Assembly (NCBI RefSeq): GCF_027942865.1
Contig: NC_134515.1
Location: 6,752,839-6,816,838, forward strand
Source: Odontesthes bonariensis
Lineage: Eukaryota > Chordata > Actinopteri > Atheriniformes > Atherinopsidae
DNA length: 64,000 nucleotides
Direction: 5' to 3'
Below are positions 20,701 to 34,700 of the stretch, piece after piece; positions within the stretch are counted from its first letter, which is position 1, and each line of letters opens with the position of its first letter. Made by a program: the position numbers and the translations under genes. The notes under the pieces are model-generated. The model did no database searches. It worked only from the letters and a program-made list of their open reading frames with translations, and had not been told where the DNA came from.

Positions 20701-23700
20701 AGAAAATTAAACTAACTATTTTTTCTCGCTTCCTCTTTGTCTCGCTCTCGTTCCCAGTCCCTCTCCTTTTCCACCCTCTCCTCTAGCTGGTATCGAAATG
20801 CTTGCAGCGTGAAATTAAAGCCAATGCATTTTCTGACTCTGAAATAAATTTGCCCCCTTCTGATGAGGTTGGAGTTGGTCCAAGGCTTTGCAATGTAACA
20901 CTTTTTACATTTATTTTCCCTCATGGTGGAATTATCTGTTGTTTATTATTATTATTTGACATGCATGACTCTTTCCTTTGGGAACATGGCTGACATGTCT
21001 AAAAGAGCTTGCTGTGTTGCCTGGCATTGTATACATTTCCATGTGCCTATGTGGAACTAATGTCATAGAAGAATCTTGTTTATCAATGGAAAAGTATTGA
21101 TTTATCCATGCAGTTTCAAGGCTTTACTGGGGTCTTTAGGCATTCAAGGGCCAGTTGATAAGTTACAGATATAGGAAAACATGAGAAATAACCCAACAGG
21201 TCCAACTGCAAATGAAGGGAGATGTCAGTCAAATAGAGCATCTACATGCCCACACAGTCCTCTTGGTCGGCTGTGGCTTATTGCTGCGATTGTGCTCGCC
21301 TGCGTGAATAGCTTAGAAGAAATTGCCCAGGAAGTACAATATCTATCAACAAACATAACAACAACGCTTCATGTTCTCCGTTTCACTTTTAAGCCTTGTT
21401 TGATGTATTTGTATCATTCACCATAGATGTGCCTGTGTGGATTTTCATGGGTTTTCAGAGGACCAGATGGACCTGTTTGCCCACTTTTTCCCTGTAGCTC
21501 CTCCTTTTTTTCTCAAATTCATACATTGCATAAAACATGCCATGTTAAAACAATCAAGAGGAGCACGACCGGTCAAAATGACACCAAAGCATTTGGCCAG
21601 AAATTGTGACCTCAATTGTGCGCTCACTACAAGGGGAGAATGGCGAGCATAAACCAACCATAAGAGGTAGAGCAGGTTCTCCACTAATTGCATGGTCGCA
21701 TGGTGGTTCAATCCAAGGCTCCTAAACAAGGAGGTTCTTAACTGAGTGAAATTAGCCTGAAGTCGGTAACTTGCTTCCTTGAAAAGAGCTAGATAAACTC
21801 TCCATATGCTCAGGAAAAGAGCTCCGGTGCTTCATTTGGTAGCTTCTTTACCATGTGAAACACAAGGAAAAGAGATAGTTCTGTGCTACATTTTCTCAGG
21901 GCTGCAAATTTCAAAGGGACGCTCGATTCCTTTCATACACTTGATCTGTAATTCATGCAAATACATAAGCCGACAGGAGAGAGAAGGTATGAGCAAGACA
22001 AGTCAGTATAGCCTGTTTCTTTCACAAAATGTGGCTTTTTCTTTACGTAATACAAAAATAATATTTATTCTTATTTGATTTTTATAGTATAAGTTATATG
22101 TACAAGTATTTTAACACAGGAGTGGAAGGGGATCATTTGACAGTTTTAGCTGTACCCTTGGTGTGGTGATGGTTGGATCTTCTTGGACTAATAAGTTCTC
22201 TGATTTATCACCAACAGGTCACCAGACCATCACAGGGCCACACAGAGACAAACAACCATACACACTCACTCAATTTAGAATCACAAATTATAATTTATGA
22301 CGAATCACAAATCAATAACACCTTCTATATCAGCAGTTTGATGATGTGTTCTGGTTCAAAGATAGCAAAAAATCAGCAAAAAGAAAATCTCATTGTATTT
22401 ATCATCAAAACCGATAACAAACTGACTAACATTCATGGCCACCTTAAAGCAGTGAAGGAGTGAGAAGAATCATAGGCAAGGATCATCTTGTTTTATTCAT
22501 TTCTTTGTCCCCTTCTACCCCCAGAGGTGTCCTTATAGTTCAACTGGCAAATGGCTGTCTTTAAGCAATTTTTCTCCTCCACTCATTCAGGAAAATTGCC
22601 CATGAGTCATCTTGAGAGGTTTGGGGAAAGAACTATACTATAAAATCTGAGATTATTTTCCCTTAAATCTTCTATGACTGTAACTCACAGTGCAGCGCTC
22701 CAGCAATCTAGTGGTGATTATTCATTCATCGGCCCATTTCTCTCTTGGCTGAGGTTTCTCCCAGTCCAGGCATATTAATCAGCCAGTGCTCTAATTGTCT
22801 GATTAAGTCATGTCTACAGAAGCCAAAATGGCTGACTGACTCATTAAATTTTGACACATATTCTGGTTGCAAAATGGCTGACTGAATTCAAATTGATTGT
22901 TTTGTATGGGCATTATAACAGTTGTTTGCTCTTTTCTTGTAATTTGATGTTGAGCAAACGAGGACCCAGCTAGGGCCAACATATTTAAACATACTTTCTT
23001 CCAATCATGCACCTATCTACACTTGCTATCTACAATGTTTTTTTTTAGGTTTCTCAGATAGATATGATATATGTTGTTGGGTAACAATTGAAATCTGTAA
23101 AATCTATGAAAGAATTTTACAAGTGGGCAATTTTATGAGATAATAGAAAATGCTTCAGCTGTCCTTCTGCCTTTCTGTCAATATCACGTTCCTCTTTCCA
23201 AACGGAGATGTCTCTCATTGTTCACAATTGCCAGACTGTTGTACAACATAAAAAAAGAAACATTCGAGTGTAATCCACAAGGAGAAAAGAAGTGATAACA
23301 GAAATTCAGAAGGGAGTAAGGAAACTGATTAGAAGCTGGGATGCATGAACCACAAGATGCCCAAAGCCGTTTAACCATCTGCTACCAGCTTTTTTAGTAG
23401 AGGCTGCAGAAGATACACAGTGATGAAGATCGGATACAATTCAGGTTTAAATGTTTCCTTGTTTCGATTCATGCGCCCTGCAGCAGGATGCACACTCCCT
23501 TTCTCTTTGAGAAAGGAGCTGTGCATAGTTTATCCAGGTGGTACAGCAGCGGCAGCTCAATTATTTACATCTTTTGATATAATTGTAGCCAAACAGAATA
23601 CTGAATTCTGAATAACAATTAGCTGTGCTGCAGCACAAAATCACAGTTTTTATAGTGGTACCATAATAAGCTATATTGTTCTCAGACCTTATAAAGTAGA

Positions 23701-24639
23701 TAATCAGAGAGAGTTTTGTGAATGTGGCTGTTTATGTAATAATATTTACTACGTTAATATCATTGGAAACATTACACCCACTGAGTCACTAAAGTAAATG
23801 ATAAAATAAGGGAACAGATAGTAGGTCTAATCCAGACAAAAAAGCTCATTATAGCTTATCTGTACTGTATTTACTTATTCTTAAATTGGTATAGTTCAGA
23901 CATTATCTTTTTCTTGGTGGTGGTACTTTTACTGAACTATGACTTAAGAGCAAACAATAATTTATTTTGGGAAATAAAGTGCTTTACATCGGTAAACCTT
24001 TCCCAAATTCATTTGAAATATTGCTTCATCCAAATTGACAAGTGCAAAATGTGCACAGAGTAAAAATGAAAAAAATAAAAATAAAGGGGCTCCGTCTTCT
24101 CCAAAATTGCTAGAATGTTTACATAGTTAAATCAAATTATAACGTGATTCTGAAATTTCATGACTACAGTAAATGCAAATGTAATTTACCTGTTAATAAA
24201 GTAACTATCTGAAACTGTCAGTGGCAAAGACAAGGACTTCTACTGTGATACTATTTGCCCCACGGGATTACATGATTCCAGTTCCCGGTTTTACTGTGTG
24301 AGACAGTTCACATTCTTTTGTTGATGTTCATGTTTATACCCTAAAAGTTGGCCACATGGACTCCAAGTCTAAAAATGCTTGAATTTCCTTTATGAGTCCC
24401 GTCGTTTACAAAATGTCATTTTCTAAAATGTCAACCAACAGGAAATGTAATATTTATGTAGATCCACATGGCAAATAATTGCATTTTCTCTAAAAAAGAT
24501 TCAAATATTGTAACGAGCCTGCATTTTCCACACTCGGTTCCCATTTGTTTGCATGCAGACACATCATGATGTTCAACCGCCACGTGTCCCTGCATGATGA
24601 TGTGGTTCACCTGAAACGTCTTGCTACAATTACACCTTA
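17791..24639. other. Gene-free stretch with small repeat fragments
   Basis: No supported gene. A fragment of the SINE-like family is recognisable at about 22215-22275 (CACAGGGCCACACAGAGACA). Poly-T runs occur at 18060 and 18230. The segment 22680-22810 is non-repetitive and could be regulatory, which is speculative. Confidence 0.45.
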
Positions 24640-24735
24640 ATTGCTGTTATATTCATATGTATATGCTTTGTACAGCACATTGGTTGACCGAAGTTGTTTT
24701 GATAAAAGAAATAAACTCATATTTGACTTGAACGT
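24640..24735 (+). mobile_element. L2-type LINE/SINE 3' tail fragment
   Basis: The sequence GCTTTGTACAGCACATTGGT and GTTGTTTTGATAAAAGAAAT leads into AAACTCATATTTGACTTGA. This matches the pattern of L2-type 3' ends in fish (stem-loop, A-rich, TTGACTTGA-type tail). Only the tail is preserved. Confidence 0.5.
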
Positions 24736-25884
24736 ACATGGTTAGGTTTCGATGTCGATGGAATACATTGTTTGGGTCACAAAAGTGCACATTGTTATGG
24801 GTTGCACGTTTTAATGTGGCTCATGGTTCCCATCATTTGAGGTTGACACTAAGCTGACAACAGCCCGGGGATACATTGGTATCTCGTTATTTTTGACCAT
24901 GGATTGTGATAGTTCTGAGTCTTACGCATGTGGACAAACATACATATTACAAAATATTTAAGAAATATTGTGTTTACATCCTGAAATGTGTTTGTTAATT
25001 TCACAGACAGGTGTGTGGAATGAATGGAAACTTTTACTGAAAGTTGGGATTGGTCTAACTTAGATGTGATTCAACCACATGTGGATCTGGATCCAGGCAT
25101 TCCTATTTAACTGTCGACATGCAGTTTCAGGCTGCTCCTGCTGACTGAAACGGTGATGTATAAATGTCTGTTTCTGAGGCGTGTTTTCTTTTTTATATTC
25201 AATCTGTTTCCTAAGTTCTTTTCTTTTCTAAAGCTACATTTACCAAGCTTTAGCAAGCTTTTTGTGAACCTGAGGTCTAGAACACTTGTATTTAATTAGT
25301 TTGTCTTGCACATTGCGTTTGTCATTTACATTCATTTTCTGCTTTTTGTTAATCTTTTAAAATGTAAATAGGACACACACAACACACAAAAGAGTGATAT
25401 ACAAGATGGCTTGGTTCGCAATTTCCTGGAAACAGCTTTTTTTATTGGAGGAATAATATCCTCGGGGTAGTACTTCACAAAACTACAGTGGTGCTTGCAG
25501 TACTGAATGTCACTAATTGTGGTGCGGCCCTTTTTGAAACTTTGCCACAAACACACATTTCTCTTTTTTTTTTTTTACTTTCTTTTAGCAACTGAAGCCA
25601 CAGGGGGATTCTGTAACAGATGGACCAACAAGAAGTGTCAAGTATTTTAATGCAGAGTGAAAATATCCACAGGTATAAACAACTAAAGCCACTGATCTAC
25701 AAACAGAAGGGCGACTGTTTTGTGAAATAAATGCTCACGATGTTTGTTGAACTAACTTTTTATTTGCTTTGTAATGTGCTGTTTGTGGATTTGTAGTAAT
25801 GTTTAGTATCTTTTATTTTTATTTGGTACAGCATAGCTTTTCTACCTCTGTGACATTGCCAAACACATTAATGGAGGCAGTTGT

Positions 25885-25887
<3 letters not shown>

Positions 25888-25963
<76 letters not shown>
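25888..25963. repeat. (CA)38 microsatellite
   Basis: 76 bp of perfect CA dinucleotide. ORFs through it encode only alternating Thr-His. A smaller interrupted (TG)n lies at about 26273-26301. Confidence 0.97.
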
Positions 25964-25965
<2 letters not shown>

Positions 25966-27899
25966 CGCAATGCATCTCAGCATTAATGAAACCCACACTG
26001 ATCAATACTGAAAGACAATCTGGTCAAGCGGCAGTACAGCCACTACCGCTAACAAATAGCCTGGCTGACCAGTTCACCTCCAGCAATTTCAAGCTACATC
26101 TCAAAGCAGCATTAGCCAATGTTGCTAATGAGCTATTACAGCAGTGACCTTTGGGACAAACTCATTACCTGGTGACAATAGACGGCAGACAGAAGCGAGA
26201 TTCATTATCATATTTATCAGCAGCACCTTTATTGCAGCTAGCTGGGGTTGCTGGTTGAGAGGCAAGCTTTTGTGTGTGTGTGTGCGTGTGTGTGTGTGTG
26301 TTTAAGAGAGTAAAAGCACAAGAGTGATAGTGCTACAAGTACTCTGAGACAATTACAATTTTGTGGGGAAACTATCCCAGTGTTTGTGTGATTGCTCTGA
26401 GCCTTTTGAGTGGAATTATCTCATATTTTCTAAGCTTTAAAAAAAAGAGGCCTATTCTTTAAAACATTTGGAAAAGTCCATTCAGCCCCATTGCCTCTTT
26501 TTTTACTTTTACCATCACACTAAATCTGGTGAAAAAGCTCATTACAAACCCGTCTTAGTTTGTTCACTTGATTTTCAGAATGGACGGCCACTTCAGGCTT
26601 TGCAGCTGTCCCATCTGTTCAGCGGAATCCATCAAATGCCCACCGATCAATCTGCCCCCTCACTGTTTCCTTTCTTATTGAGCGGCAGCAGGAAGATCAC
26701 CAACTTTTGGGGTTTTTTGGCGTGGGAAGGAGCTGTTAAGCAGCCTTGAGAGAGGGATTTAAAATGCTAATAAAACATGAATGGAGAAAGAATAGTGGAA
26801 GAGTAGAGTGTGAAAGGAAAAGAATGAAGAAAGGAAAGGAAGGGAAGGGAGGATCCAGTCAGGATCCAGAGCTGTACAAAACAATTTGCAACACAGAAAA
26901 TTGTCATAAAGTCTGTGGCAACAGCTCATTGTAGAGCACCACCCACGCTGTGATTGGCTGCAGTCTCAGCTGAGAGCAGGAGGGGAGAGATTTATGGGGG
27001 AGAGATAACCAACACAGCACATACTGACAGTAACATTTTCACTTATGGAGAAAAGCAGTATTACCCATTTTAAATAGCAAGTTTGGGACAGAATGCAAAT
27101 CTCTTTCTTCTGTAACACTTCTGATGCCACTAATTCGCTGCAACCAACCTAACCCTAAACACCTTTAAAGGAGACTGTCCTCCACCCAAATACTTCCCCT
27201 TGAGCTGTATGATTTCATTTGAAGAATCTGCGACCTCCAGTGGTCGCAGAAGAAACTGCATGTGAAATGTAAAAATAGGATTCATGAAAGTGACGGTTAC
27301 GATATAAAATGAATGCATTTTATTTCAACCATTGGCTGTTTTCTAGTTTTGATTTTTAACCCTAACCAAGTCAAGTTGTTGGCTAAATTCAACGGGAAGT
27401 GACAAAGTTACATCACACAGGACTCGCACACAAGTGAAATGTACATTTCTTCATCTGAACCAGTCAGTGGGAGTCCAACAGGTCACCCTGGAGCCAACTG
27501 TATGCAGTCCAGATCTTTATTACAACATGAAATGATGTTTTTAAGGGAGATTTTAAATCAGCATTATCTACATCTCTATAATGGACTATAGTGTGATTTC
27601 ATACCTGTTCGTGGGAAGCTGTCTAAGCATACCATGAATGAGTACATAGTTTCTGCATCCATAAACTGATTGAGACTCTACAGATACACTCGTGGACATG
27701 GGAACCATATCACCTGCCTTGCTTTCCACTTTGCCCCTTAATTTAGATTGGATGGAGTGTTTTCTTTTCTGATTCAGTTGTTGAGTTAATGCATTCTAGA
27801 GTCGGAGTCACAGCCTTAACCCAATAATAACTTTACCCAAAGACGACATTCATGAAATAATACAAACAACAACTAAAGTTCTGTGTTGCAAAAGCCTGT

Positions 27900-28365
27900 A
27901 GATCCAGTTAAAACTTTCAAAGACCGGGCAGACCGAGGAGACAACAAAGAAAAGCAAGATAGAAAAGAATCTAGTTTAAAAAAAAAGGAAGGAGGGATGA
28001 TAGGTAATATTCAGAGGAAGAATAAATGAATAACATGGGAAGTAGTAATCAAGAACAGATGGGAGGGAGGGATGAAAACTGGCAAAGTCAAAAAGGAGGC
28101 AGGGAGGAATGACAGATATGGACTGTAAACAAAGATGGGAGGAAGGAGGGAAGAAAAGAGGAGGTGACTTACAAAGAGGGGAAGGAATAAGAGAAAAAAA
28201 TGAAAAATAGGGGCGATGTGGGGGAATAAGGCAGAAGTGGATGAGGAAAGTGAAAAGAAAAAGGCTGAGCAAGATCGAGGAGCCAGGAGGAAGGGTTGGA
28301 TGAAGAAGAGGAATGGTTGAAAAGAACGAGGTATGAGGAGAAGGAGGCCATGACGGGGAGCCATT
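27900..28365 (+). repeat. Purine-rich (GGA/GAAA) asymmetric tract
   Basis: For about 460 bp the plus strand is overwhelmingly A and G, with many GGAGG, GGAAGG and AGAAAAGA units but no fixed period. Overlapping minus-strand Phe/Leu/Ser/Pro-rich ORFs here (28011-28364 and neighbours) follow from this composition and are not genes. Confidence 0.8.
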
Positions 28366-28369
28366 AATA

Positions 28370-31300
28370 ATTTATGATAGCCTCAGCTTTTCAAAGCAGC
28401 CCAGCGGTCCCGCTCCCTGCTTTCCCCTGACGTTTAATTTGTCTGAAAATCAGTGAGTGTGGAGCCTGATTATCGTCTCCGTCTGGCAGCGACTCTGCTT
28501 CAATCTCCCTGACACTGAGGTGAGATCACAAGCTGTTGAGTACACACGTCAACCTCTAATCCTTTAGGTTCCTCATCGAGAAACGGGATATGTACAGAAC
28601 ACAAAGTATCTCTGTGTAAAGCATCTTTGAACCTCTCGATTACAAATAAGGACTTAGCTCTTCTATTTTCTTCGATTTAGAGGCTCGAAGCAACCCCTTA
28701 TATGAGGTTATTCACTAACTTCTGCAGGCTGAGTGTTGGACCTGATGCCAAACAGGGCAGCAAATGACTTATCTTTCACAGTCTTAACAGGTGTCTCTTC
28801 CTTAATGTGAATTATATGTGGACTGGAATGAGACTTTACTGAAAATAAATTTCACTCATATCAGGAACTTTTGTAGATGTTTCCCGCTCACAACCTCTGA
28901 CATCTACAAAAGTACATGTACGTATGTGTGTTATTTTGCATCACTTAGCACAGTGTTCATTTTAAAGAAAAAATATTCTCATTGTCTTAACATCATGATT
29001 CACCATGATGGAGCTTAAAGCAGTTTATCTGGAAGACAAAAAAAAAAAAATATGCAAATTAACCCTACCACAGGCTAATGAAAAGGATGAAATAAAAACA
29101 GAAATAATGAACATCTCATCAGTTATATCAAGCAGTATGAAGACGGTTTAGAGAAGAAAAAAAATGATATTCCACTACTGCCACCTGGTGGTTTGATTGT
29201 GTTACAACAATTCATCTCAGCGCAGCAAAGTATGTAAAGGGGAAATCCATAATTTTTACAGATGACAGTCAGTTAAAAAAAAAAAAAAAAAAAAAACACA
29301 TGAAGTGGCACTACTATAATTTTGGGTTTGATCAACAATTTTGAGAGATCATTTATTTATCAAGCAGGAAAAAGTGGGACATTATCTACTGCATTACAAT
29401 AAATGTGCAGGTGGATCTATGGATTCAAATTATAAGTTCCATGTCGTCACTTCAACTATACTTTACAATAACTACATTAATATATTTTAATGGCAGAGGT
29501 GATGCAGTGGCTGAGTGGTGACGCTGCCTGCCTGCCTCATGGCCCAAATTGCTCCTTTCAGCTGAGGCGCTGGTTTGACTCTGGACTGCTGGGACCTTTA
29601 CCACATCTTATAACGAAGGGAAAATTCTCCCAAAAGCTTTACAGGTGAGACAGGTGTGAGATGTAGTGATAGCTACATACATGTTGTAGTAAAACATACT
29701 TTTTCTAAATATAAAGTCTCTTTATAAAATTGGAACTTGAGATATGAACAATAGATAAAGATGTATCAGTCTCCCCTGCGTTGTCATTCTTCTTCTTAAC
29801 TCTTTGACAGCACAAGCATCTGATATAAAGACAGATCAGAGAAACAGTAAATCCAAGGGAAGGTTATTTTCTTTTAACATAGTTTTAAATCATTTCCAGT
29901 GTATGCTTTCACACTTCCTTCAGCTCCCTGTAAAGGATCATTTTAAGTCAAGTGAGACGAGACTAGATGAATTGTGACTGTGCAACCAGGTAAGATTACA
30001 TGAAGATAAAGAAAGTTAGTTGGACATAGCAGCTTGACAAAATAATTGTTGCATGAGGTCCACTTACTGTAGTGTCTTTATTGGTGGGTTTCAACCTCAT
30101 CTTGTTGACTTCAGTGGAAGTATGTTCATATTTCCATAAAAGCATTTTTCAAGGCTTGATTTTTTTGTATCCATAAATGACTGGTGTCAGTTGTTTTTCT
30201 TCGCTATATATTGTCCTGTTGTTAAAAAAAAAAATCAAAACTCACTATAAAGGAGGGAGTCTGTCCTTATTTGTGAGAATACCTCTATTCTTTGATTTTT
30301 TTCGACAGCTGTTCATGATGTGATCCATGGTTAGAGGCGTGAAGTTTAGACCCAGAAGCAGACCAGCTGGAGGTGGTATTTGAATTTGTCAAAAGTTTTT
30401 ATTTTACTTACAAAATCCAACTTTACTTCAGTAAACTTAAAAAAAAATACTCCAAATGTGCTAAATCAAAACAAGAAGGCAAAAAGACTGACTCACACTC
30501 ACTCCTGGGGTCAATTTAGAGTTCTAATTCAAACCAATAACTCCTAAATACCAAGAACACAGACAAGATACAGAATCAAACAAGACAAGGAAATCACAAA
30601 ATAAAAGAGAGAAAAACCCAAACCCTAACAGTTCAGCCACAAATCTCACAACCACTGATACACTTGGCTGATATCTGCTGAGCACAATTTTGAGTATGAA
30701 GCTGTTTGGATGTTTTCTTTTACAAAACACTATGGTCTGTATAAAAGAAGAAAGAAAAGACTTTATCATCTTACACTGATATTTTGTATCCTTAGGTTAG
30801 TTTTGTCCAAACATTATAAATTTCATGAAACACACTGGAAAGATATTTAAGTCTCTTAAGGCACATATTTGGGGGAAAAAAAAATAGACGGACATAAAAA
30901 TCCATCTTTTTCAGTGTATTCAAGATCATAATACTCTGTGACAGTAGCACTTACCGAAGTTCTGACTGTTGTGGGTGAAAGTTCAGAGTGTTCTCTTTCA
31001 AAAGAGACCTCAACCAGACCTCCAGACTCCAAATGGTTCAAGAACAGCTTTCAATTTACTTTGGGTGTCCATTTTTTAGGTGTTTCAGGCAAAAATTGCA
31101 GGAATGTTAAGGGGTTAAACCCAACAACCTTTTAAACTCTTTGGAAGGATTATGTTTTTAGTGATGGAATACTTATAGGTGCCTCTGTCATCAAGGTGCA
31201 TTGACTTCACCTTCAAAAGATCACAGCTCATTCCAGAATATCATAATTATTGTACATAAGAGAAAAAATAAATGTACAAAGTTGTACTAAGTTATTCTAA

Positions 31301-31530
31301 ATTCTAAAATCTAGAATATGTGCGGAAAAATATGAGAAAATTGTTGATTTTCTTTTTTATCTGCTTCCATGAGAAATGAGGATGAACAGCAGCATGGACC
31401 ATGGCTGCATCATCATCGTATCCAAAACATTACATGGTTGATTCTTTCTAAAGCTAGAGTAGGTTGAGTTTGTCTTCCATTATGACTATCCCACTGATGC
31501 AGATGTGCTACAGTCTATATCTTAAACATT
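28370..31530. other. Gene-free stretch before the transglutaminase gene
   Basis: No supported exon. It contains an A-run at about 29276-29296. The unit at 29480-29660 reads like a degenerate SINE head (GATGCAGTGGCTGAGTGGTGA). An LTR-like A-rich segment lies at 30340-30650. The block 28370-28530 is non-repetitive with higher GC and is a candidate regulatory element only. Confidence 0.4.
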
Positions 31531-31532
31531 AG

Positions 31533-31538
31533 TTTATT
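31533..31538 (-). terminator. Possible poly(A) signal of the transglutaminase gene
   Basis: AATAAA on the minus strand about 210 bases past the transglutaminase stop codon. It is the first such hexamer downstream that I noticed. Use is inferred from position only. Confidence 0.35.
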
Positions 31539-31747
31539 ACTTGTGTGCTAAAGCTTTGATATGCCATAACATCACCGAAAAGAAGAAACACAAGTACAAA
31601 AATACTGTGCATTCATTCATTAAAGGGTGTGTTAATGAAAACGAGTAAGAATCTTTTTAAAAATCAAACTTTTGGCATTTTGTGCTAAATTGGTCTGAGT
31701 GTATTCACAAGGTTAAAGATGTTTCTTGTTGGATGGTTTCCTCACTG

Positions 31748-34700
31748 TCATGCAGCTGTAACAGAGACTTTGAGGTAGCTCCTGGCAAGAATGACTGAGC
31801 TGTTGTTGTGTGACAAAGTAGCCATCAGCAGTTTAGTGCCAGGTGAAGTGGCAATGATGGACACCTTCTTCTCTATCATCCCGCCTGGCTGCAGGAGAAC
31901 CAGCCTGGGGGACAGAGAAGAGAAACTCGTTCTTTTTCAATTTCAGCTCCAGCAAAGATACATTTTACCTCCAGAGCCCTAAAGTGGCCCAGAGATTTAA
32001 TTATTTGCTCAAAAGCTGATAATAATTGGGGATTTGTGGGGGTTATTGTTTCATATTAGAAAGTGATCATATTATATCTGTAGGTTGATTAATATTAATA
32101 TCAGCAATTAATTAGATCCAGAGATTTTTTTCTGGCTCCCAAAACTCTTTCTGCTAATTCTCAAGCCAACAAAGAGCAAATGAAAAAACATTTTTGATGA
32201 TAATGAAGATGACATATTTCCTATTGACTAGATAAAGTAATTTCAGCTAAAGCTCCACGGGAATTAACTAATCTATTCCTCTCCAAGCTGAAATATTTGC
32301 TTCGTTTGCTGTGCAAACTAGTTTTTACACTAGTTTTTCTTTGCAAAGTTAAATATTATCCTCACGTATGCAAATAACTTCAAAATGAAACATATTGCAG
32401 CTTAAAAAGTTGAAAAACTAAAATGTGTATTACCATAGTCCATAGCATAGATTTGGTATAATATATTCCTGGTACAGTGCTTCCAGCTAAATCAGAATAA
32501 CTTGACCCTCTCTTGGATCAAATCAAAAATAACAAAACCAGACCATCTCTCAGAATAACTTTCACTTGAGAAAAATATGACAAGATTGAACTTTGAAAAC
32601 TGAATCTGAAGAAATTAGTTCAGCATCCAGAGTGCATTCACACAAGATATGGCTTTTACTTCTGGATGTGATGTGAGAAAGCTGTGTTTTGAGAAGTGAG
32701 ATTGAAAGAGAGCTATACTTTTAACTCAACCAAAGTTGCCAATGATGGAAATATGAATTTTCATTTGAGATAATGTAATGAAAAGTGGAGTGAATTATTG
32801 CACAAATGCAATCTAACTCCACATCTCGAGGGCAATAGCAATGGTACAATTACCCACACACAAGACAAAACAACTTCATTCAAATGTAACAACATTGTGT
32901 TCGTGCTTTAACAAAAACATAGCTGACAACATTCCCAAACCACATTCCTCAGAGACGTGAAACGTGTGTGACGCTATTGTTGTCATATGGAGCCATGCAA
33001 GCAATTATTTCTTGAGACTGATGATTTATGTTAGTTAATAAGTCTAACTGTGAGAGAGACTGACCTGGCCTCCTGTTTTCCCTGCAGCAAACCGAATCCC
33101 TCCACAGTCAGAACAGCGCCCGACACTGGTTTATCAAATCGGTTGGTGAAAGTCACCTTGGCTGTGTGCTCCTTCTTCATCTTGATGCCGTCCCCACCTA
33201 CAATCTGCAAAACAGTCACAAGTATATATGATCACAGACAAGTTGCAAAATCATATGTGGATCATGTGCGCACATATGCAGAATAGACAACAAATAAGAT
33301 ATTGTGATCGGATGGAGAAAGCAGAAGCATCGAGGATGTATTGCTCTAAATAAAGTAGCTTTTAGCAAAAGGTTTCACAGGAACTGAAATTGGAAGCTCT
33401 TGGAAGCTTTTATTATCTATCTTAAAAAGGTTGCTACAGTCCTAAAACAGTGTAATTTACTGCGTGTGTGAGTTCAGTTTCCAACTGACATTCTCCTTAT
33501 CTTGTCAAAAATGGAGTTGTTGTTGTATTCTTATAAATCTTTAATCCATGTTTCATAAAGTTTAACAATTTATTTATTTATTTTTTTAAATTACATGTCA
33601 CGATGCACAGAATTAAAAGTGTTGAGAATGAACAAATTACTCTTGAACACTGACAAAACCTAAATGTATTAGTTTGGAAGTATGTGATGGGATGCATGAC
33701 TCATTATCACCGTTAAAAAACCATACCATACTCTATCTCAGGTAAAATTCAGTATCATTAACTTAGTAGTATTTGTATTTACTATTTATGTTTTTTTTTT
33801 ATGGAATTCGCCTTCATGTGTAGAGTTTTTTTGTTACTGCTTTGTATGGAGGACTATTGATAAATTTGTAGAAATTAAAAAGGGATGCAAATTAAGGATG
33901 AGTTGTTTTGATGAGCCCATAGCCTTTACTACCCATGACCTACACCCCAACAACAATACTACACCAGTATGTATAATGTAGTGACTAGTATGCTGATAAA
34001 AGTTAAAGAAGAGCTGACACTTGAACTAATTACTGGTGTTAGGGGTGTTGCATTACACTGGTATTGATGATAATTGTGGCATTAAAAGAATGAAATATCG
34101 ATATTACTATAATAAACTAACATTGATGGCAAATTAGGGTTTCAGTATCATTTTTACAGTTTCTTACCTATTATTTTGAGTGTGATTCAATACCAACAGA
34201 AAAGGAGACAAAAAAGCAAGGCAAGCCTGAATTAGCTGATAGCATTAGCAACTAGTTTTCTACTGGTATTGCAATAACACTGGAAATCCGATATCATGAC
34301 AGCCCTAATATCTGACTATATCAAAGTGGATTAACACATGTTTATGCTGACTACATTCTAAATATCAAAGGCAAAGTTCTGATAGTTGTCTTGCATTCTG
34401 ATAAAACTTATGATTCGGTCACCACATTGTGTTGCACAGGTTTTCATTGGGGATGCCCCTTTGATGTAATTTCCCTGTTCTTCTACATTAATAAATGACT
34501 CTTGTTAAATTGTCATATTCAACTGACAACCTTCAAATAGATCAAAGTGAGAAGAATGAATAAGATTGAATTAAAGAAGGAAGAAAATGTTGAATTATTC
34601 AGTCATAAGACTTGAGCTGAAGAGTTAGGAGGTGGAAAATTGCTGTACCTCTATGGTTAAATGTGCTGCGCTTATGCTGAACTCTTCAGCAGCCAGGACC

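Noticed and set aside
25799..26147. Two overlapping ORFs with long Thr-His runs
   Set aside because: They are CA-repeat translations with no other motif.
27976..28364. Phe/Leu/Ser/Pro-rich minus-strand ORFs resembling membrane proteins
   Set aside because: They follow from the purine-rich plus strand; there is no splice or start context.
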